The position numbers and the translations under genes were made by a program. The notes under the pieces were generated by a model that saw only the letters and a list, made by a program, of their open reading frames with translations, did not search any database and was not told the origin of the DNA. DNA of 64,000 nucleotides from Symmachiella macrocystis (GTDB taxonomy: Bacteria; Planctomycetota; Planctomycetia; Planctomycetales; Planctomycetaceae), in assembly GCF_007860075.1 (NCBI RefSeq), contig NZ_SJPP01000003.1:496001-560000 (forward strand). Reading direction: 5' to 3'. Shown here in pieces: positions 44,361 to 53,658 of this stretch (its first letter is position 1; each line of letters starts with the position of its first letter).

Positions 44361-44630
44361 ATGACTGAACCAGACGCAGCCGCCGCGCCGGATGGACCCA
44401 CAAACGAAGAACTCAAACGCGCGCTAAAAGCCTTCAAAAAACGCCTCAAACTGACCCGCACCGATGACGAGGCCCGGCTAGGTTACGGCGGCATGACCAG
44501 CGGCCGCAAATCAGCGATCACCGGCATCACCCCGCCCAACCAATACCCCGCAGCCGTCTGGCAAGAGCTGGTCAAACGGGGCAAACTCAAACACATCGGC
44601 CAAGGACTGTACGAGTTGGTGCCTGTCTGA
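44361..44630 (+). CDS. Small hypothetical protein
   Basis: 89 residues from ATG 44361, with AAGGAG upstream; the frame from 44283 is longer but less likely. A charged N-terminal half (EELKRALKAFKKRLKLTRTDDE) and a C-terminal part (YPAAVWQELVKRGKLKHIGQGLYEL) that reads like a small winged-helix module. Not assigned to a known family. Predicted cytoplasmic. Confidence 0.6.
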   Translation: MTEPDAAAAPDGPTNEELKRALKAFKKRLKLTRTDDEARLGYGGMTSGRKSAITGITPPNQYPAAVWQELVKRGKLKHIGQGLYELVPV

Positions 44631-44657
44631 TGGGTGGTGCCTAAGCTGAACGCGTAG

Positions 44658-44674
44658 GTCCGGCTAAGCCGGAC
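44658..44674. repeat. Near-perfect palindrome GTCCGGCT-A-AGCCGGAC
   Basis: 8-bp arms around one base in the 150-bp gap after the small gene. It resembles the dispersed hairpins common in planctomycete intergenic DNA (inference). Confidence 0.5.
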
Positions 44675-44735
44675 GATAACAGCGAAGATGACAATAACTA
44701 GGTCACCACTGACAGCACATGTCTCCCCAAACAAC

Positions 44736-44752
44736 GGCCGGTACAACCGGCC
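44736..44752. repeat. Hairpin GGCCGGT-ACA-ACCGGCC
   Basis: 7-bp perfect arms 62 bp after the previous palindrome and 29 bp before the PfpI-like start. It could be a dispersed repeat element or a transcription signal. Confidence 0.5.
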
Positions 44753-44780
44753 CTACGGGACTCAGCACGAATGAAAATCC

Positions 44781-45377
44781 ATGACGACGCGCAATCTCGC
44801 CATCCTGATTTTTGACGATGTGGAAGTGCTCGATTTCTGTGGCCCCTTCGAAGTCTTTTCGGTGGCCGGGCATTTTGTCGATCCCGTCGCATTTGAAGTC
44901 TATACGGTGGCCGAACAGGCCGGTCCCGTCATTGCTCGCAACGGACTGAGTGTGAATCCGCATCACCAGTTAAACGACTGCCCGCCGCCGGATGTGCTGA
45001 TCGTCCCCGGTGGACAGGGAACCCGCACGCAGATGCACAATCCCGTCCTGACCGATTGGATCAAACAGGTTGCCGGAAAATCGGAACTCCTGCTGTCGGT
45101 CTGCACGGGTGCCTTGATGCTAGCCAAAGCGGGCTTGCTCAACGGACTGGACGTAACCACCCACGCCAATTCGATCGAGGCATTGCGAGAACTCGTCCCC
45201 GATGCCACCGTCCATCCCGACCGACGTTTCATAGACAACGGCCGCGTAATCTGCTCCGCCGGAATCGCCGCCGGAATCGACATGAGCTTCCACGTCGTAG
45301 CGCGACTTTTGGGAACCGAAGTCGCAGAGAAAACATCACAGCACATGGAGTATCCCTGGGAACCACCGAGCCGGTAG
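44781..45377 (+). CDS. DJ-1/PfpI-family protein
   Basis: 198 residues from ATG 44781. The fold begins NLAILIFDDVEVLDFCGPFEVF, typical of the glutamine-amidotransferase-like domain of AraC-associated and isonitrile-hydratase-like members. The nucleophile elbow is SVCTGALML with Cys108, and the acidic residue near the first loop (E22-region FEVF) is present. There is no C-terminal AraC DNA-binding domain, so it is the standalone form. The reaction is not predictable (glyoxalase, hydratase or protease-like activities all occur). Confidence 0.82.
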   Translation: MTTRNLAILIFDDVEVLDFCGPFEVFSVAGHFVDPVAFEVYTVAEQAGPVIARNGLSVNPHHQLNDCPPPDVLIVPGGQGTRTQMHNPVLTDWIKQVAGKSELLLSVCTGALMLAKAGLLNGLDVTTHANSIEALRELVPDATVHPDRRFIDNGRVICSAGIAAGIDMSFHVVARLLGTEVAEKTSQHMEYPWEPPSR

Positions 45378-45388
45378 CCCGTAGATCA

Positions 45389-46411
45389 TTAATCGCCTTC
45401 GCCGAACCGTTTAATGGAAAACTTGCTCGTCTTTGAGTTATAGTCAATATCCCAACCATTCCACTGCAGTACAGCGGCTCCCAAAAAGAAAAGACACATC
45501 ACCGTCACCAGCGCCGAAAGTCCGTAGCCACCGGCCGGTGTCTTCAAGAAGTCCTCTTCAATAACCTCGCCATGTTGCAATTGACTGAGGGAGGGGTCTG
45601 AAGGAACGAAGATCACTGGAATCGTCTTGGCGCCGGCCTGTGTCAGTTCTGCGTAGTAGGCTGGGTCGATCTCCGCGTTCCGGTTTCCCGTTTCACCCGC
45701 CTCGTTTGCACAGGTGTACTCGACACGTGTTGTGACTCCGTTGGGTGCAAGAAACAACCGATCAATGGTCGCGAACCCTTCGACCGCTTCGGTCTCCAGC
45801 AGCTTAGCGGCTCGCTGTTCCTCATAGGTCATCCAGGCAATGGAAGCCGAGACGAGAATCATCACCACTGCAAAGCTTGCAATATAAACGGCGCTCTTGC
45901 GAGCCTTACGAAGCTGAATGTCGCCGGCAACCGCCGGGCGCTGATCGGCGACCTTTGATTTTACCGTTGCGACCAAATCGTCAAAGTCCTCGATGGCTTC
46001 ACTCACCGAGGCGACCTTCACCCCCGATTGATCGAACACATCCAACCGTTTTTGCTGGGACATCGACGTGGCATTCACCGTGACCCAGCCGATTTCACTC
46101 CACCGTTGCTGGCTGATCCCGCTGCTTTGCTCAATCTCAATCCCATTCTCACCGACGCGAACACGCCGCGGGCCACGGATGAGCGTCCACCCACCCGTGA
46201 ACAGGCCGACAGCGATAATCATTGGAAAAGTGCTCATAGAATGCAGAGCGAGTTGATCAACCCGACCAAAGATCGCGAGCACGAACCCAAGCACGCTCAA
46301 AATTGCTGCCCCAACCCCACCGACCAACATCCACCGCCCGAGCACTTGCTTACTTGCCGATCGCCCATAAACAAAGATCGGCTCAGAGTGTTCCAATTCC
46401 TGCGATTCCAT
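45389..46411 (-). CDS. DUF3592-containing membrane protein
   Basis: 340 residues with an N-terminal pair of transmembrane helices (LVGGVGAAILSVLGFVLAIF, MIIAVGLFTGGWTLI), a PH-like region (VRVGENGIEIEQSSG), a third helix near residue 180, an extracytoplasmic DUF3592 segment (RVEYTCANEAGETGNRNAEI, then IPVIFVPSDPS) and a final helix near residue 300. DUF3592 proteins have no established biochemical role. Convergent with the PfpI-like gene by 11 bp. Function unknown. Confidence 0.7.
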   Translation of the reverse strand: MESQELEHSEPIFVYGRSASKQVLGRWMLVGGVGAAILSVLGFVLAIFGRVDQLALHSMSTFPMIIAVGLFTGGWTLIRGPRRVRVGENGIEIEQSSGISQQRWSEIGWVTVNATSMSQQKRLDVFDQSGVKVASVSEAIEDFDDLVATVKSKVADQRPAVAGDIQLRKARKSAVYIASFAVVMILVSASIAWMTYEEQRAAKLLETEAVEGFATIDRLFLAPNGVTTRVEYTCANEAGETGNRNAEIDPAYYAELTQAGAKTIPVIFVPSDPSLSQLQHGEVIEEDFLKTPAGGYGLSALVTVMCLFFLGAAVLQWNGWDIDYNSKTSKFSIKRFGEGD

Positions 46412-46665
46412 AATCGGTTTCCTGAGATTCCATAACCTGTCGTCGGTCAGAGCGTGGCCGGATCACCCGGTGATAGACTGATCGATCTATCACCAGCAGG
46501 CAACAAGTCAGCAGCCTAGCGCCCAGCCACTCGATTCTCACAGGTCACATCATACCAATAATTTTCGCGTTTTTCACACGTTTTTTTGGGGGGGCAACGG
46601 TGATTGCACACATGCGTGTTGATCATTGCAGGTGGGTCCGGCAGCGGCTCCGGTGCATGAGGTGG

Positions 46666-47397
46666 TCAGTCGCCGCCATCAAAATGCGCGGGACCTTTCC
46701 ACAAAAATACACAGCCGCTCACGAAGCCGTATGTTGCTAAGGCACCGATGAACCAAAGGGCGAATGGATGTTGAAAACCGGACTGCGAGTAGACCGCATA
46801 CGACGCGATGCCGGCAAAAATGATTGTCATCAATGGTGGAAGGCCCCATCCTGGAACCTGTCCTTCCAGGATTCGACCGAACCGATCAAGGACGCGTTCG
46901 ATCGTTTCCTGTTTAATCTCCGTTGAGTTGTCAGGCTTCCAGCGACCGAACGGTCGATGGATCAGATAAGCGCGGATCGTGCCGTCTGGCAGAACACGCA
47001 CCCATCGATTTTGCAGTCCGTGTGCAATTCCACCTGCGTAGAGATTTCCGCACCGGCATCGCTGACCATACTTGGCGAGCCCCGCGACCGAATGCACCAT
47101 CTCATCCGGTATCTCTGTCGAGCGGAAATGGCTCGTATGCACACAGGTGCCGTTTTCACACGGCGGCGGATACGGACGCCACCGGCGCCAAATCCGGTCA
47201 AGCAGATCGCCAACCACTGCCACGCACAGCATGAACAGCACAGAAGCGGCACCCCCAATAATCAGACCGAGAACGCAGCCAACAGCTTTCCCAAGGATGC
47301 CATAATCTGAACCGAGACCAAGCCCGAAGAGGAATCCGCACATGGAGCACACTAGTGCGAGGAAAACAAACAGCAGGTCAATTGGTCTTACTTGCAT
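46666..47397 (-). CDS. Membrane protein of unknown function
   Basis: 243 residues. Two transmembrane helices near the N-terminus (IDLLFVFLALVCSMCGFLFG and LGLIIGGAASVLFMLCVAVV), a Cys-rich central part (PCENGTCVHTSHF, QRCRCGNLYAG) that may bind metal, and two C-terminal helices (from about residue 190). No known domain recognised. The 254-bp gap to the next gene holds a T7-G7 homopolymer run at about 46581-46594. Confidence 0.6.
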   Translation of the reverse strand: MQVRPIDLLFVFLALVCSMCGFLFGLGLGSDYGILGKAVGCVLGLIIGGAASVLFMLCVAVVGDLLDRIWRRWRPYPPPCENGTCVHTSHFRSTEIPDEMVHSVAGLAKYGQRCRCGNLYAGGIAHGLQNRWVRVLPDGTIRAYLIHRPFGRWKPDNSTEIKQETIERVLDRFGRILEGQVPGWGLPPLMTIIFAGIASYAVYSQSGFQHPFALWFIGALATYGFVSGCVFLWKGPAHFDGGD

Positions 47398-47531
47398 GAC
47401 TTGCTCGTGTTGAACATCTAGTTACGCACCCCAGACACTTCTGGCTGGGGCAATCCTGCGTACGCGACATCCGTGTTACCGCAAAGATCAGAACGACTGT
47501 TTTGCGTCAGGCCGCCGCCTGAATCACGCCG

Positions 47532-47843
47532 CTAACCAGAGCCGCCTTTCCTTCGTAGCAACACCAATGCCCCAATAGCAGAGAAAAGAAACAACGCTGC
47601 ACAGTGCGTAGTCCAGTACGCCAATGCATTGCGACCCATTAACTCCCACAACCTGATTGCGGCTAAGGAAAGCCCCAAGACACAAGCCGTAAGAGACATT
47701 ATCCCGCTTATTCGACCAATGCGATTACGAAATATGGCAACCAGAAGGACCGGAACGATAGCGCAGAACACAAACAATACGGCAACAGCCAAAGACGAAA
47801 CGACCATGTATGGAGGCGCCAAAGCAAACGGCATTTGAATCAT
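47532..47843 (-). CDS. Small hydrophobic membrane protein
   Basis: 103 residues with three predicted transmembrane helices (VVSSLAVAVLFVFCAIVPVL, GIMSLTACVLGLSLAAIRL, THCAALFLFSAIGALVLL). Starts at ATG 47843. No family recognised. It lies between other unknown minus-strand genes and may be transcribed with them. Confidence 0.55.
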   Translation of the reverse strand: MIQMPFALAPPYMVVSSLAVAVLFVFCAIVPVLLVAIFRNRIGRISGIMSLTACVLGLSLAAIRLWELMGRNALAYWTTHCAALFLFSAIGALVLLRRKGGSG

Positions 47844-48014
47844 TGAACTGCCTCCATTGGATATTACTACCGTCGTAATCTAGCGGACCGGGTGGGCACG
47901 CGTAGTGAATCGGTCCGGCAGCCGCGTGACGGCCGCTGGGGTTGATGATAAAACGTCGCTTGTATCAGGCGGCTAGCTTTCACAGGGTCCCCGCGTTTAA
48001 TCGTAAGCAGATTT

Positions 48015-49346
48015 TCAAAAATCAGGAATATTTCCATGCTTAACATCTTCGATCCACTGCTGATGACGCGTTCCGGACATTTTCCAAAACTCGGTGCATA
48101 ACTCAAGGAACTCCAGGACGGCTGCGCGTTCACCCCGCTCCATGAGTGCCTTGGCTAGGGACATGTCCGGACCGAATGAGTTGAGCGTCGGGGAACCTTT
48201 AGTGTGGGCAGCGGCAATCAGATAATTTTTAGCCAAATCGACATCCCCCTCTTTTAAGGCACACCAACCCAACGCCAAGTTTCCATCAAAAACAGGCTGC
48301 CCCTGGCGAACTCCCTCAGGAAGTTCACTGAGATGTGCCGTCCGTAAAAGTTTTGTGGCATATTCACGAGCCACCTGAAATTCACCTGCTTTGATTGCTG
48401 CATTCGTCAAATCACAAAGCGAAAACAGTGTCATTGCAGATTCGATCAGAATTTTTTCTTTGCGATGTTTAGCATCGACTTCGACTTTAGCAACGCCATG
48501 AAACGGCACACCGCGCCGGATTTCATCTGCAGCCTGGAAATGCTCCAATGCTTTGTGCGCACTATCTCCCTGAGTATGCCCGCTGAGCTTCGGGCAATTC
48601 CCTAGCGAGTAGAGCTGTCCGAGCCGTTCCGTCCATTCTGGATTTGACGGGTCAAGAACTCGCCCCCTTTTCAGCAATTTTTCACTTAGAGTTTTGTCTC
48701 GAAGAGTAAAAAACTGGGATGCATTACCTAGAATCTTTAAGTTATTTCCGTGAGCTTCGACATGCCCTAGCCAGAGCTGCTTAGCCTTTTCGTAGTCGGC
48801 GGAATCTTCGACATCGATTAAAAAAGCATATGGCGACCCAGCCGTATTGCACTCGGGTGCGTTTTCAATAATCCAAAACACGCTCCGCAATCGAGCGAGC
48901 CGAATCAACTTTTTATTGCCGCGCATGTTTAAGTAACTGACCAGAAGAACGATCCTGATAGCAAGTTCGTTATCCGGGCAGGAAAGTTGATCTTCGAGTT
49001 TCCGGACATCTTTTTTGGAGATTCTGGTTCCTATTTTCCAAAGAGCGTCTTCAGCGGAATCGCGCGTTCGTTCCGATCCCTTACCGATTGCCTGAGACAG
49101 GAGAGGGATGCTTATCTGGAGAGGAACTGTCTTCTGCTGTAAATTTCGAATTGTGATCCAATGAACAGTCTCATCGTCGTTCTTGAGCGCGGCTCTCATT
49201 GCCGCGGCGTCCCACACGCAATCGCCGTTGATTTCATCATCCTTCCCATTCATCAGACTTGGACTTCTGACAAAGACACCGCACAGAGGGCAATTTCCTT
49301 GTAGGATCTGTCGATGTGATATCTCGCAGGGCCGGTTGTCTTCCAT
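48015..49346 (-). CDS. Hypothetical protein with Cys motif, HEAT-like and TPR-like helices
   Basis: 443 residues from ATG 49346. The N-terminus has C-E-I and a C-P-L-C-G pair (NCPLCGVF) that could hold one zinc with the earlier Cys. Residues about 60-150 look like HEAT helices (AIGKGSERTRDSAEDALWKIG). The rest is TPR-like (LEHFQAADEIRRGV, EFQVAREYATKLLRTAHL, GDVDLAKNYLIAAAH). No enzymatic motif. Probably a scaffold or interaction protein; role unknown. Confidence 0.65.
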   Translation of the reverse strand: MEDNRPCEISHRQILQGNCPLCGVFVRSPSLMNGKDDEINGDCVWDAAAMRAALKNDDETVHWITIRNLQQKTVPLQISIPLLSQAIGKGSERTRDSAEDALWKIGTRISKKDVRKLEDQLSCPDNELAIRIVLLVSYLNMRGNKKLIRLARLRSVFWIIENAPECNTAGSPYAFLIDVEDSADYEKAKQLWLGHVEAHGNNLKILGNASQFFTLRDKTLSEKLLKRGRVLDPSNPEWTERLGQLYSLGNCPKLSGHTQGDSAHKALEHFQAADEIRRGVPFHGVAKVEVDAKHRKEKILIESAMTLFSLCDLTNAAIKAGEFQVAREYATKLLRTAHLSELPEGVRQGQPVFDGNLALGWCALKEGDVDLAKNYLIAAAHTKGSPTLNSFGPDMSLAKALMERGERAAVLEFLELCTEFWKMSGTRHQQWIEDVKHGNIPDF

Positions 49347-49423
49347 TGGTGCGCTCCTTTCTCTGACATTTCACTGCGTTTTGTGAAACTGGTACAGCCG
49401 CAGTCGTCCGCCACCAGCCAGAC

Positions 49424-50746
49424 CTACCCCTCCGCACCCCCGCGCCGCTCCGCAATCTTCGCCAACCGACGACGGATCTCCGCTTCGAACCCACGGTCCA
49501 CCGGCTCATAATACGTCCGGTCCACCCCCAAGTAATCCTGATCCACCCAGCCCGCTTCGGAGTTGTGGGCGTATTGATAACCTTCGCCGTGCCCCAATTG
49601 TTTCGCGCCGCCGTAGTGTGCATCCTTGAGGTGCTTGGGGACCGGGATGATGCGTTTTGTGCGGATGTCCTCCATCGCGGCGTTGACGGCGGCGTAGGAG
49701 GCGTTGGATTTGGGGGCGGTGGCGATGTAGGTCACAGCTTGCGCCAGGGGGATGCGGCATTCGGGCAGGCCGATGAATTCGGTTGCCTGTGCGGCGGCGT
49801 TGGCCAGTACCAGCGCTTGTGGATCGGCATTGCCGACATCTTCGGCGGCGGCGATGACGATGCGTCGTGCTAAAAAGCGCGGATCTTCACCCGCTTCGAG
49901 CATCCGTGCCAGCCAATAGATCGCCGCATCGGGATCGCTGCCCCGCATGCTTTTAATCAGCGCGCTGGCTGCGTCGTAATGTTCATCGCCGTCGGCGTCA
50001 TATTGAATCGCCTTCTTCTGAATCGATTCCTGTGCGACAGCCAAGTCCAACGTCTGCCCACTGCCTGCGATCGACAAGGCGGCGATTTCCAAGGCGGTCA
50101 GCGCCCGTCGCACATCGCCATCGCAGATGTCGGCTAAAAAATCGAGTGCTTCGTCATCGGCTTGGATGCGGTGCTCGCCCAATCCTCGTTCAGAATCCTT
50201 TAGCGCCCGCTGTAGCACACTGCGAATCTCAGCGGCCGGGACCGATTTGAATTCAAAAATCTGGCTGCGGCTGACCAGCGGGGAGACCAGAGAGAAAAAC
50301 GGATTCTGCGTCGTCGCCCCCACGAGGCTGACGACTCCTTCCTCGACATCGGGCAACAACACATCTTGTTGCGATTTGTTGAAGCGGTGCAATTCATCGA
50401 TGAACAACACAGTCCGCTCGCCGGAACCTTCCAACCGCCTGCGGGCGGCATCCAGGGCGGCGCGTAACTCTTTGACACCGGAGGCGGCTGCGTTTAACTG
50501 CGCGAACTGCGATCGCGTGTTGGCGGCGATGAGTTGGGCCAGCGACGTTTTGCCGGTGCCCGGTGGTCCGTAGAAGATGACGGAGCTAATGCGGTCGGCC
50601 TGCAGCATCCGCCGCAGCAGTTTGCCCGGGCCGAGAAAATGCGCTTGGCCGATGAATTCGTCGAGCGAGCGAGGACGCATCCGTGCAGCGAGCGGTTTTG
50701 CCGACTCTCGGAACTCACGTTCCTGGTCGTCGAAGAGTCCCTTCAA
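49424..50746 (-). CDS. rarA: Replication-associated recombination protein A
   Basis: 440 residues from a TTG start at 50746, chosen because GGAGG sits 8 nt upstream and family members begin just before LFDDQ; a longer frame from 50803 is unlikely. The AAA+ clamp-loader-like ATPase has GPPGTGKT (60-67), a Walker B VLFIDELHRF and sensor GATTQNPFF. The C-terminal MgsA/RarA tetramerisation region has SLIKSMRGSDPDAAIYWLARM and LPECRIPLAQAVTYIATAPKSN. It acts at stalled replication forks with SSB. It stands beside unrelated genes. Confidence 0.94.
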   Translation of the reverse strand: MKGLFDDQEREFRESAKPLAARMRPRSLDEFIGQAHFLGPGKLLRRMLQADRISSVIFYGPPGTGKTSLAQLIAANTRSQFAQLNAAASGVKELRAALDAARRRLEGSGERTVLFIDELHRFNKSQQDVLLPDVEEGVVSLVGATTQNPFFSLVSPLVSRSQIFEFKSVPAAEIRSVLQRALKDSERGLGEHRIQADDEALDFLADICDGDVRRALTALEIAALSIAGSGQTLDLAVAQESIQKKAIQYDADGDEHYDAASALIKSMRGSDPDAAIYWLARMLEAGEDPRFLARRIVIAAAEDVGNADPQALVLANAAAQATEFIGLPECRIPLAQAVTYIATAPKSNASYAAVNAAMEDIRTKRIIPVPKHLKDAHYGGAKQLGHGEGYQYAHNSEAGWVDQDYLGVDRTYYEPVDRGFEAEIRRRLAKIAERRGGAEG

Positions 50747-51087
50747 AAAAATAAACCTCCACCGGATGCCGGTCGAGCTGATTTGTGTGAACCCGCAATA
50801 CAATGGGGGGACCGACGACCGGGTTGTGTGAGCCGCGTTCCTGACTAGGTCAGGGGGAGCGGATATACACGCTGCCGACCAGAAATGGTCCCCTGCGGAT
50901 ATGTCATAGGGTCAACAAATAAGGGCCCGTATCGTACATGGCAGAGGTGCATCGAATCCTAAGGATCCAACAGTGTCGATCCTAGCATCGGCCGCGCGGG
51001 TTCTCAAGAAGAAAGCGCCTGCTCGTGACGTTTTTCCCAGATCCACCGCCGGCGATTTTCTCTACCGCTGTCCCCCCCAGTTGTTGC

Positions 51088-52251
51088 TCACATTTCGGTA
51101 CCGTCAAAATGCCGCGCTTCGAGGTGTTTTGTGTTCCGCTCGACTGCCAGGACCACGGTTTGTTGCTTGACTCCGTTGGACGACGTGATGGTCGCCGGCA
51201 CAACCTGCCGCCCTTCCGGCATACTCAACCGAATCGTGAACGAACCATCTTCGCGCAAGTCGACATTTTCCTCAGAAATGGTGAGCCGCGCACCGGGAGT
51301 CGCGCTGCCAAATACGACCAACTCAACCCCCATATCTAAATCGATGCTATCGTCGTCTCCGCCCCGCGCGCCGTTTGGTAAAAAGTCGGTTAGTGGATGC
51401 GAGCTCATCGGCCGGCGCATCTGCTGATCAAACATCTCCCGAATTCTTGTGTCGCCATTGCGCTTGCCGTTTTGCGAATGTCCGTTTTCGTATTGCTGGG
51501 CTGTCTTGCTCCAGTTTTCGTCCACAATCCCACAATCGCCGAGTGCGGGTGTGGTCACGACATTGGAACGCGCCAAACCGAAAAATCGCCCGCTGGCGGC
51601 GAGATAACCGATCTGCAATTGATATACCCCCGGCGGATTGGCCACTTCGATATACCAGTGATTGATCCCACCATGAATCGCGACATCTTTGACGTTTTTT
51701 TCCACACTGCGACGGTTCTCATCGGCCGAAACGTCCAGCACGCGAATTACCGGTTGCGCCGTATGCCATTCATGCGCCAAGCCCGCTTCAGCTCGTTGGA
51801 TCGTTGCAGGACACAATTCCCACAAAGCATGCAACCAAAAGGCATCATGAGCGACCACAAATAACCGGTCCTGCAGGGCAACGTCTTGTCCGTTCTCGCT
51901 GGCAAGGTTTTTTGAGATCCCGGCCGTCAGCGGACCCTGATGATTGTGTCGCCCGTTGCCGTTGGAGCCATTCCTGTTTTTGGGGTTGCTCGTCTTGGTG
52001 CCGTTCATTCGCCCATGCGGCGAATTCCCGTTTGTCGAATTTCCATTGGCCGTTGCGGTCCGCCCCCGCTTGCCATTGAGCGATGATGAGCGGCTTGTGC
52101 TGCCGTTTTTGCGACGGTCCTTGCGAGCCAAACGGCTTAGCGCCTTGACCAACTCATCCTTCCGCATTGCGTGCCAGCCGGCCACGCCACGGGTTTTGGC
52201 CATTCCGGCCAGATCTTTACGGGTCTGTGACTTCAACTCATCGACGGTCAT
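51088..52251 (-). CDS. DUF4912 protein with Rho-N-like N-terminus
   Basis: 387 residues from ATG 52251. The first 45 residues (VDELKSQTRKDLAGMAKTRG, then MRKDELVKALSRLARK) resemble a Rho N-terminal/SAP-like nucleic-acid-binding helix set. A long Asn/Gly/Ser/Arg-rich low-complexity linker follows (residues about 50-110). The DUF4912 domain covers about 125-240 (DRLFVVAHDAFWLHALWEL, WYIEVANPPGVYQLQIGYL). A C-terminal beta-sandwich tail has GARLTISEENVDLREDGSFT. The nucleic-acid role is an inference. A 340-bp gap separates it from rarA with no recognised gene. Confidence 0.75.
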   Translation of the reverse strand: MTVDELKSQTRKDLAGMAKTRGVAGWHAMRKDELVKALSRLARKDRRKNGSTSRSSSLNGKRGRTATANGNSTNGNSPHGRMNGTKTSNPKNRNGSNGNGRHNHQGPLTAGISKNLASENGQDVALQDRLFVVAHDAFWLHALWELCPATIQRAEAGLAHEWHTAQPVIRVLDVSADENRRSVEKNVKDVAIHGGINHWYIEVANPPGVYQLQIGYLAASGRFFGLARSNVVTTPALGDCGIVDENWSKTAQQYENGHSQNGKRNGDTRIREMFDQQMRRPMSSHPLTDFLPNGARGGDDDSIDLDMGVELVVFGSATPGARLTISEENVDLREDGSFTIRLSMPEGRQVVPATITSSNGVKQQTVVLAVERNTKHLEARHFDGTEM

Positions 52252-53210
52252 AATTCAACTCCGACTCAATTCCTTAAGGAGCGGCTTTTTACTCCGAGGA
52301 ACGGCCGCAGCCATCCATGACTAAATCTTATGGGGCCAAGACCCCCGCATCCGAGCGCACGGTGTACAACACTGTTGTAACAACACTGCTGTGATCACAC
52401 TGTGTAACGACACAATCCCCGTTGGTCACGGCGAATCGTCTCGCCGTTCTCACACAAATTGATTGCGAACAATCGCGATTATTCTCGGCGCCAGAAAAAC
52501 TGCGGCGCACGCTTCGATCTGAGAAAAGAAAACTGTTGAAATGCCATACGCAAAGACCGGCGACGAACTGGAAACGTTGGCAGCCACGAGGAACACCTCG
52601 GAACTGCAACATGTTCACCGCCAATATCGATACAGCCAGCCCGCACTTCCCTTCTACCAACGCTACTCCCAACATTCAATGCCCATCCAGGCCATCCGGC
52701 CCTGGGGTTTGTACCTAGCCTGCTGTAAACCATTTACTGTATATAAGATACGACACACTCCCTTTGCTTGCTCTTGGAGCGCTAACCGTTGTTGAGCAAT
52801 GAATGCCCCCACAAGACAGGCGACCCTGTCAACTCAACGAATCGCGCCACTCGACAGTTTTGTCCAGGTATTTCGCGGCCCCCATCACGGCCGCCTCAAT
52901 GCCCTGGCCCTTCCTGCTTGAGACGCCACTACGAAGACGGAAACCGAGGCAAACAGGTTCAGTCATTCCTTGGGTTTCATTACTTCTTGGAAGATTCAAT
53001 GCGCCACCGTGACAGTGCCGCCGTGTCGCAAACCCAACAATGATTGAAAGGCATCGACCGTCGCTACCCAGCGCCGATTTCGAGCGCTGTAGAATTTGAT
53101 TCGCCACCGATTCCGAATCGATGAACGCGTTGGACAGTCCCAGAAATGAGAATGGGATTCTCGCGGCGCGCCCAAGTTTGAGAAAAATGAAAACAACGTA
53201 AGCAGGGACT
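52252..53210. other. Long intergenic stretch without a convincing gene
   Basis: About 960 bp between the DUF4912 gene and the atp promoter. Frames on both strands are short, rich in rare residues and lack ribosome sites. The longest minus-strand frames (ending near 52328 and 52829) do not resemble known proteins. The latter has a helical end (GIEAAVMGAAKYLDKTVEWR) and could be a degraded gene. Confidence 0.45.
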
Positions 53211-53239
53211 TTGACATGGGTTGAGTGGCTGGCTAGACT
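53211..53239 (+). promoter_or_regulatory. Near-consensus sigma-70 promoter of the ATP synthase operon
   Basis: TTGACA (53211-53216), exactly 17 bp, then TAGACT (53234-53239). It lies about 170 bp before the first gene of the atp operon. Transcription would start near 53246, leaving a leader of about 165 nt. Confidence 0.7.
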
Positions 53240-53409
53240 GGCCCCTCTTGAACGCCGGGGAGCGGCCCCAATTGTTCAAAATTGATGCCGTGTGGACATG
53301 GTTTTTCGATGTCTACGCTTTCTGGAAACACCGCAGCGCGGACTCCCGTTTTTACGGAACGTTCGTAAGCGATCCTGTTTCCAACAAGCTTCGCAAATAA
53401 GGCGAGTTT

Positions 53410-53658
53410 GTGCCGCCCGACGACCAAAACAAACGCTCACCCGCAGCCATCGGTTACGAATGGGTTTCGCGAGTGACAACGGTATGCCTGGAAATGGTTC
53501 TGCCAGGAATTGGTGGGCAATGGCTGGATGAGAGGTGGGGGACGAATTACCTTACCTTGCTGGGGTTAGTGATTGGGGTCACGGTGGGGATCACACATCT
53601 GCTGGCGATGACAAAGCAGGCAGAGCGATCCAAAAAAGATAAAGATTCTCAAGATTGA
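53410..53658 (+). CDS. atpZ: AtpZ/AtpI-type ATP synthase assembly protein
   Basis: 82 residues from GTG 53410. Two hydrophobic segments: VTTVCLEMVLPGIGGQWLDE and YLTLLGLVIGVTVGITHLL, with the G-x-x-L/D-x-x-x-G-T turn typical of AtpZ proteins. These small proteins help assemble the c-ring or supply Mg ions. It is first in the operon, and its stop overlaps the start of the next gene by 4 nt (TTGA), suggesting coupled translation. Confidence 0.8.
   Translation: MPPDDQNKRSPAAIGYEWVSRVTTVCLEMVLPGIGGQWLDERWGTNYLTLLGLVIGVTVGITHLLAMTKQAERSKKDKDSQD

Noticed and set aside
52829-53107. Minus-strand frame upstream of the atp operon
   Set aside because: No ribosome site and no recognisable domain; composition is not typical for the genes around it, so it is left as possible relic only.
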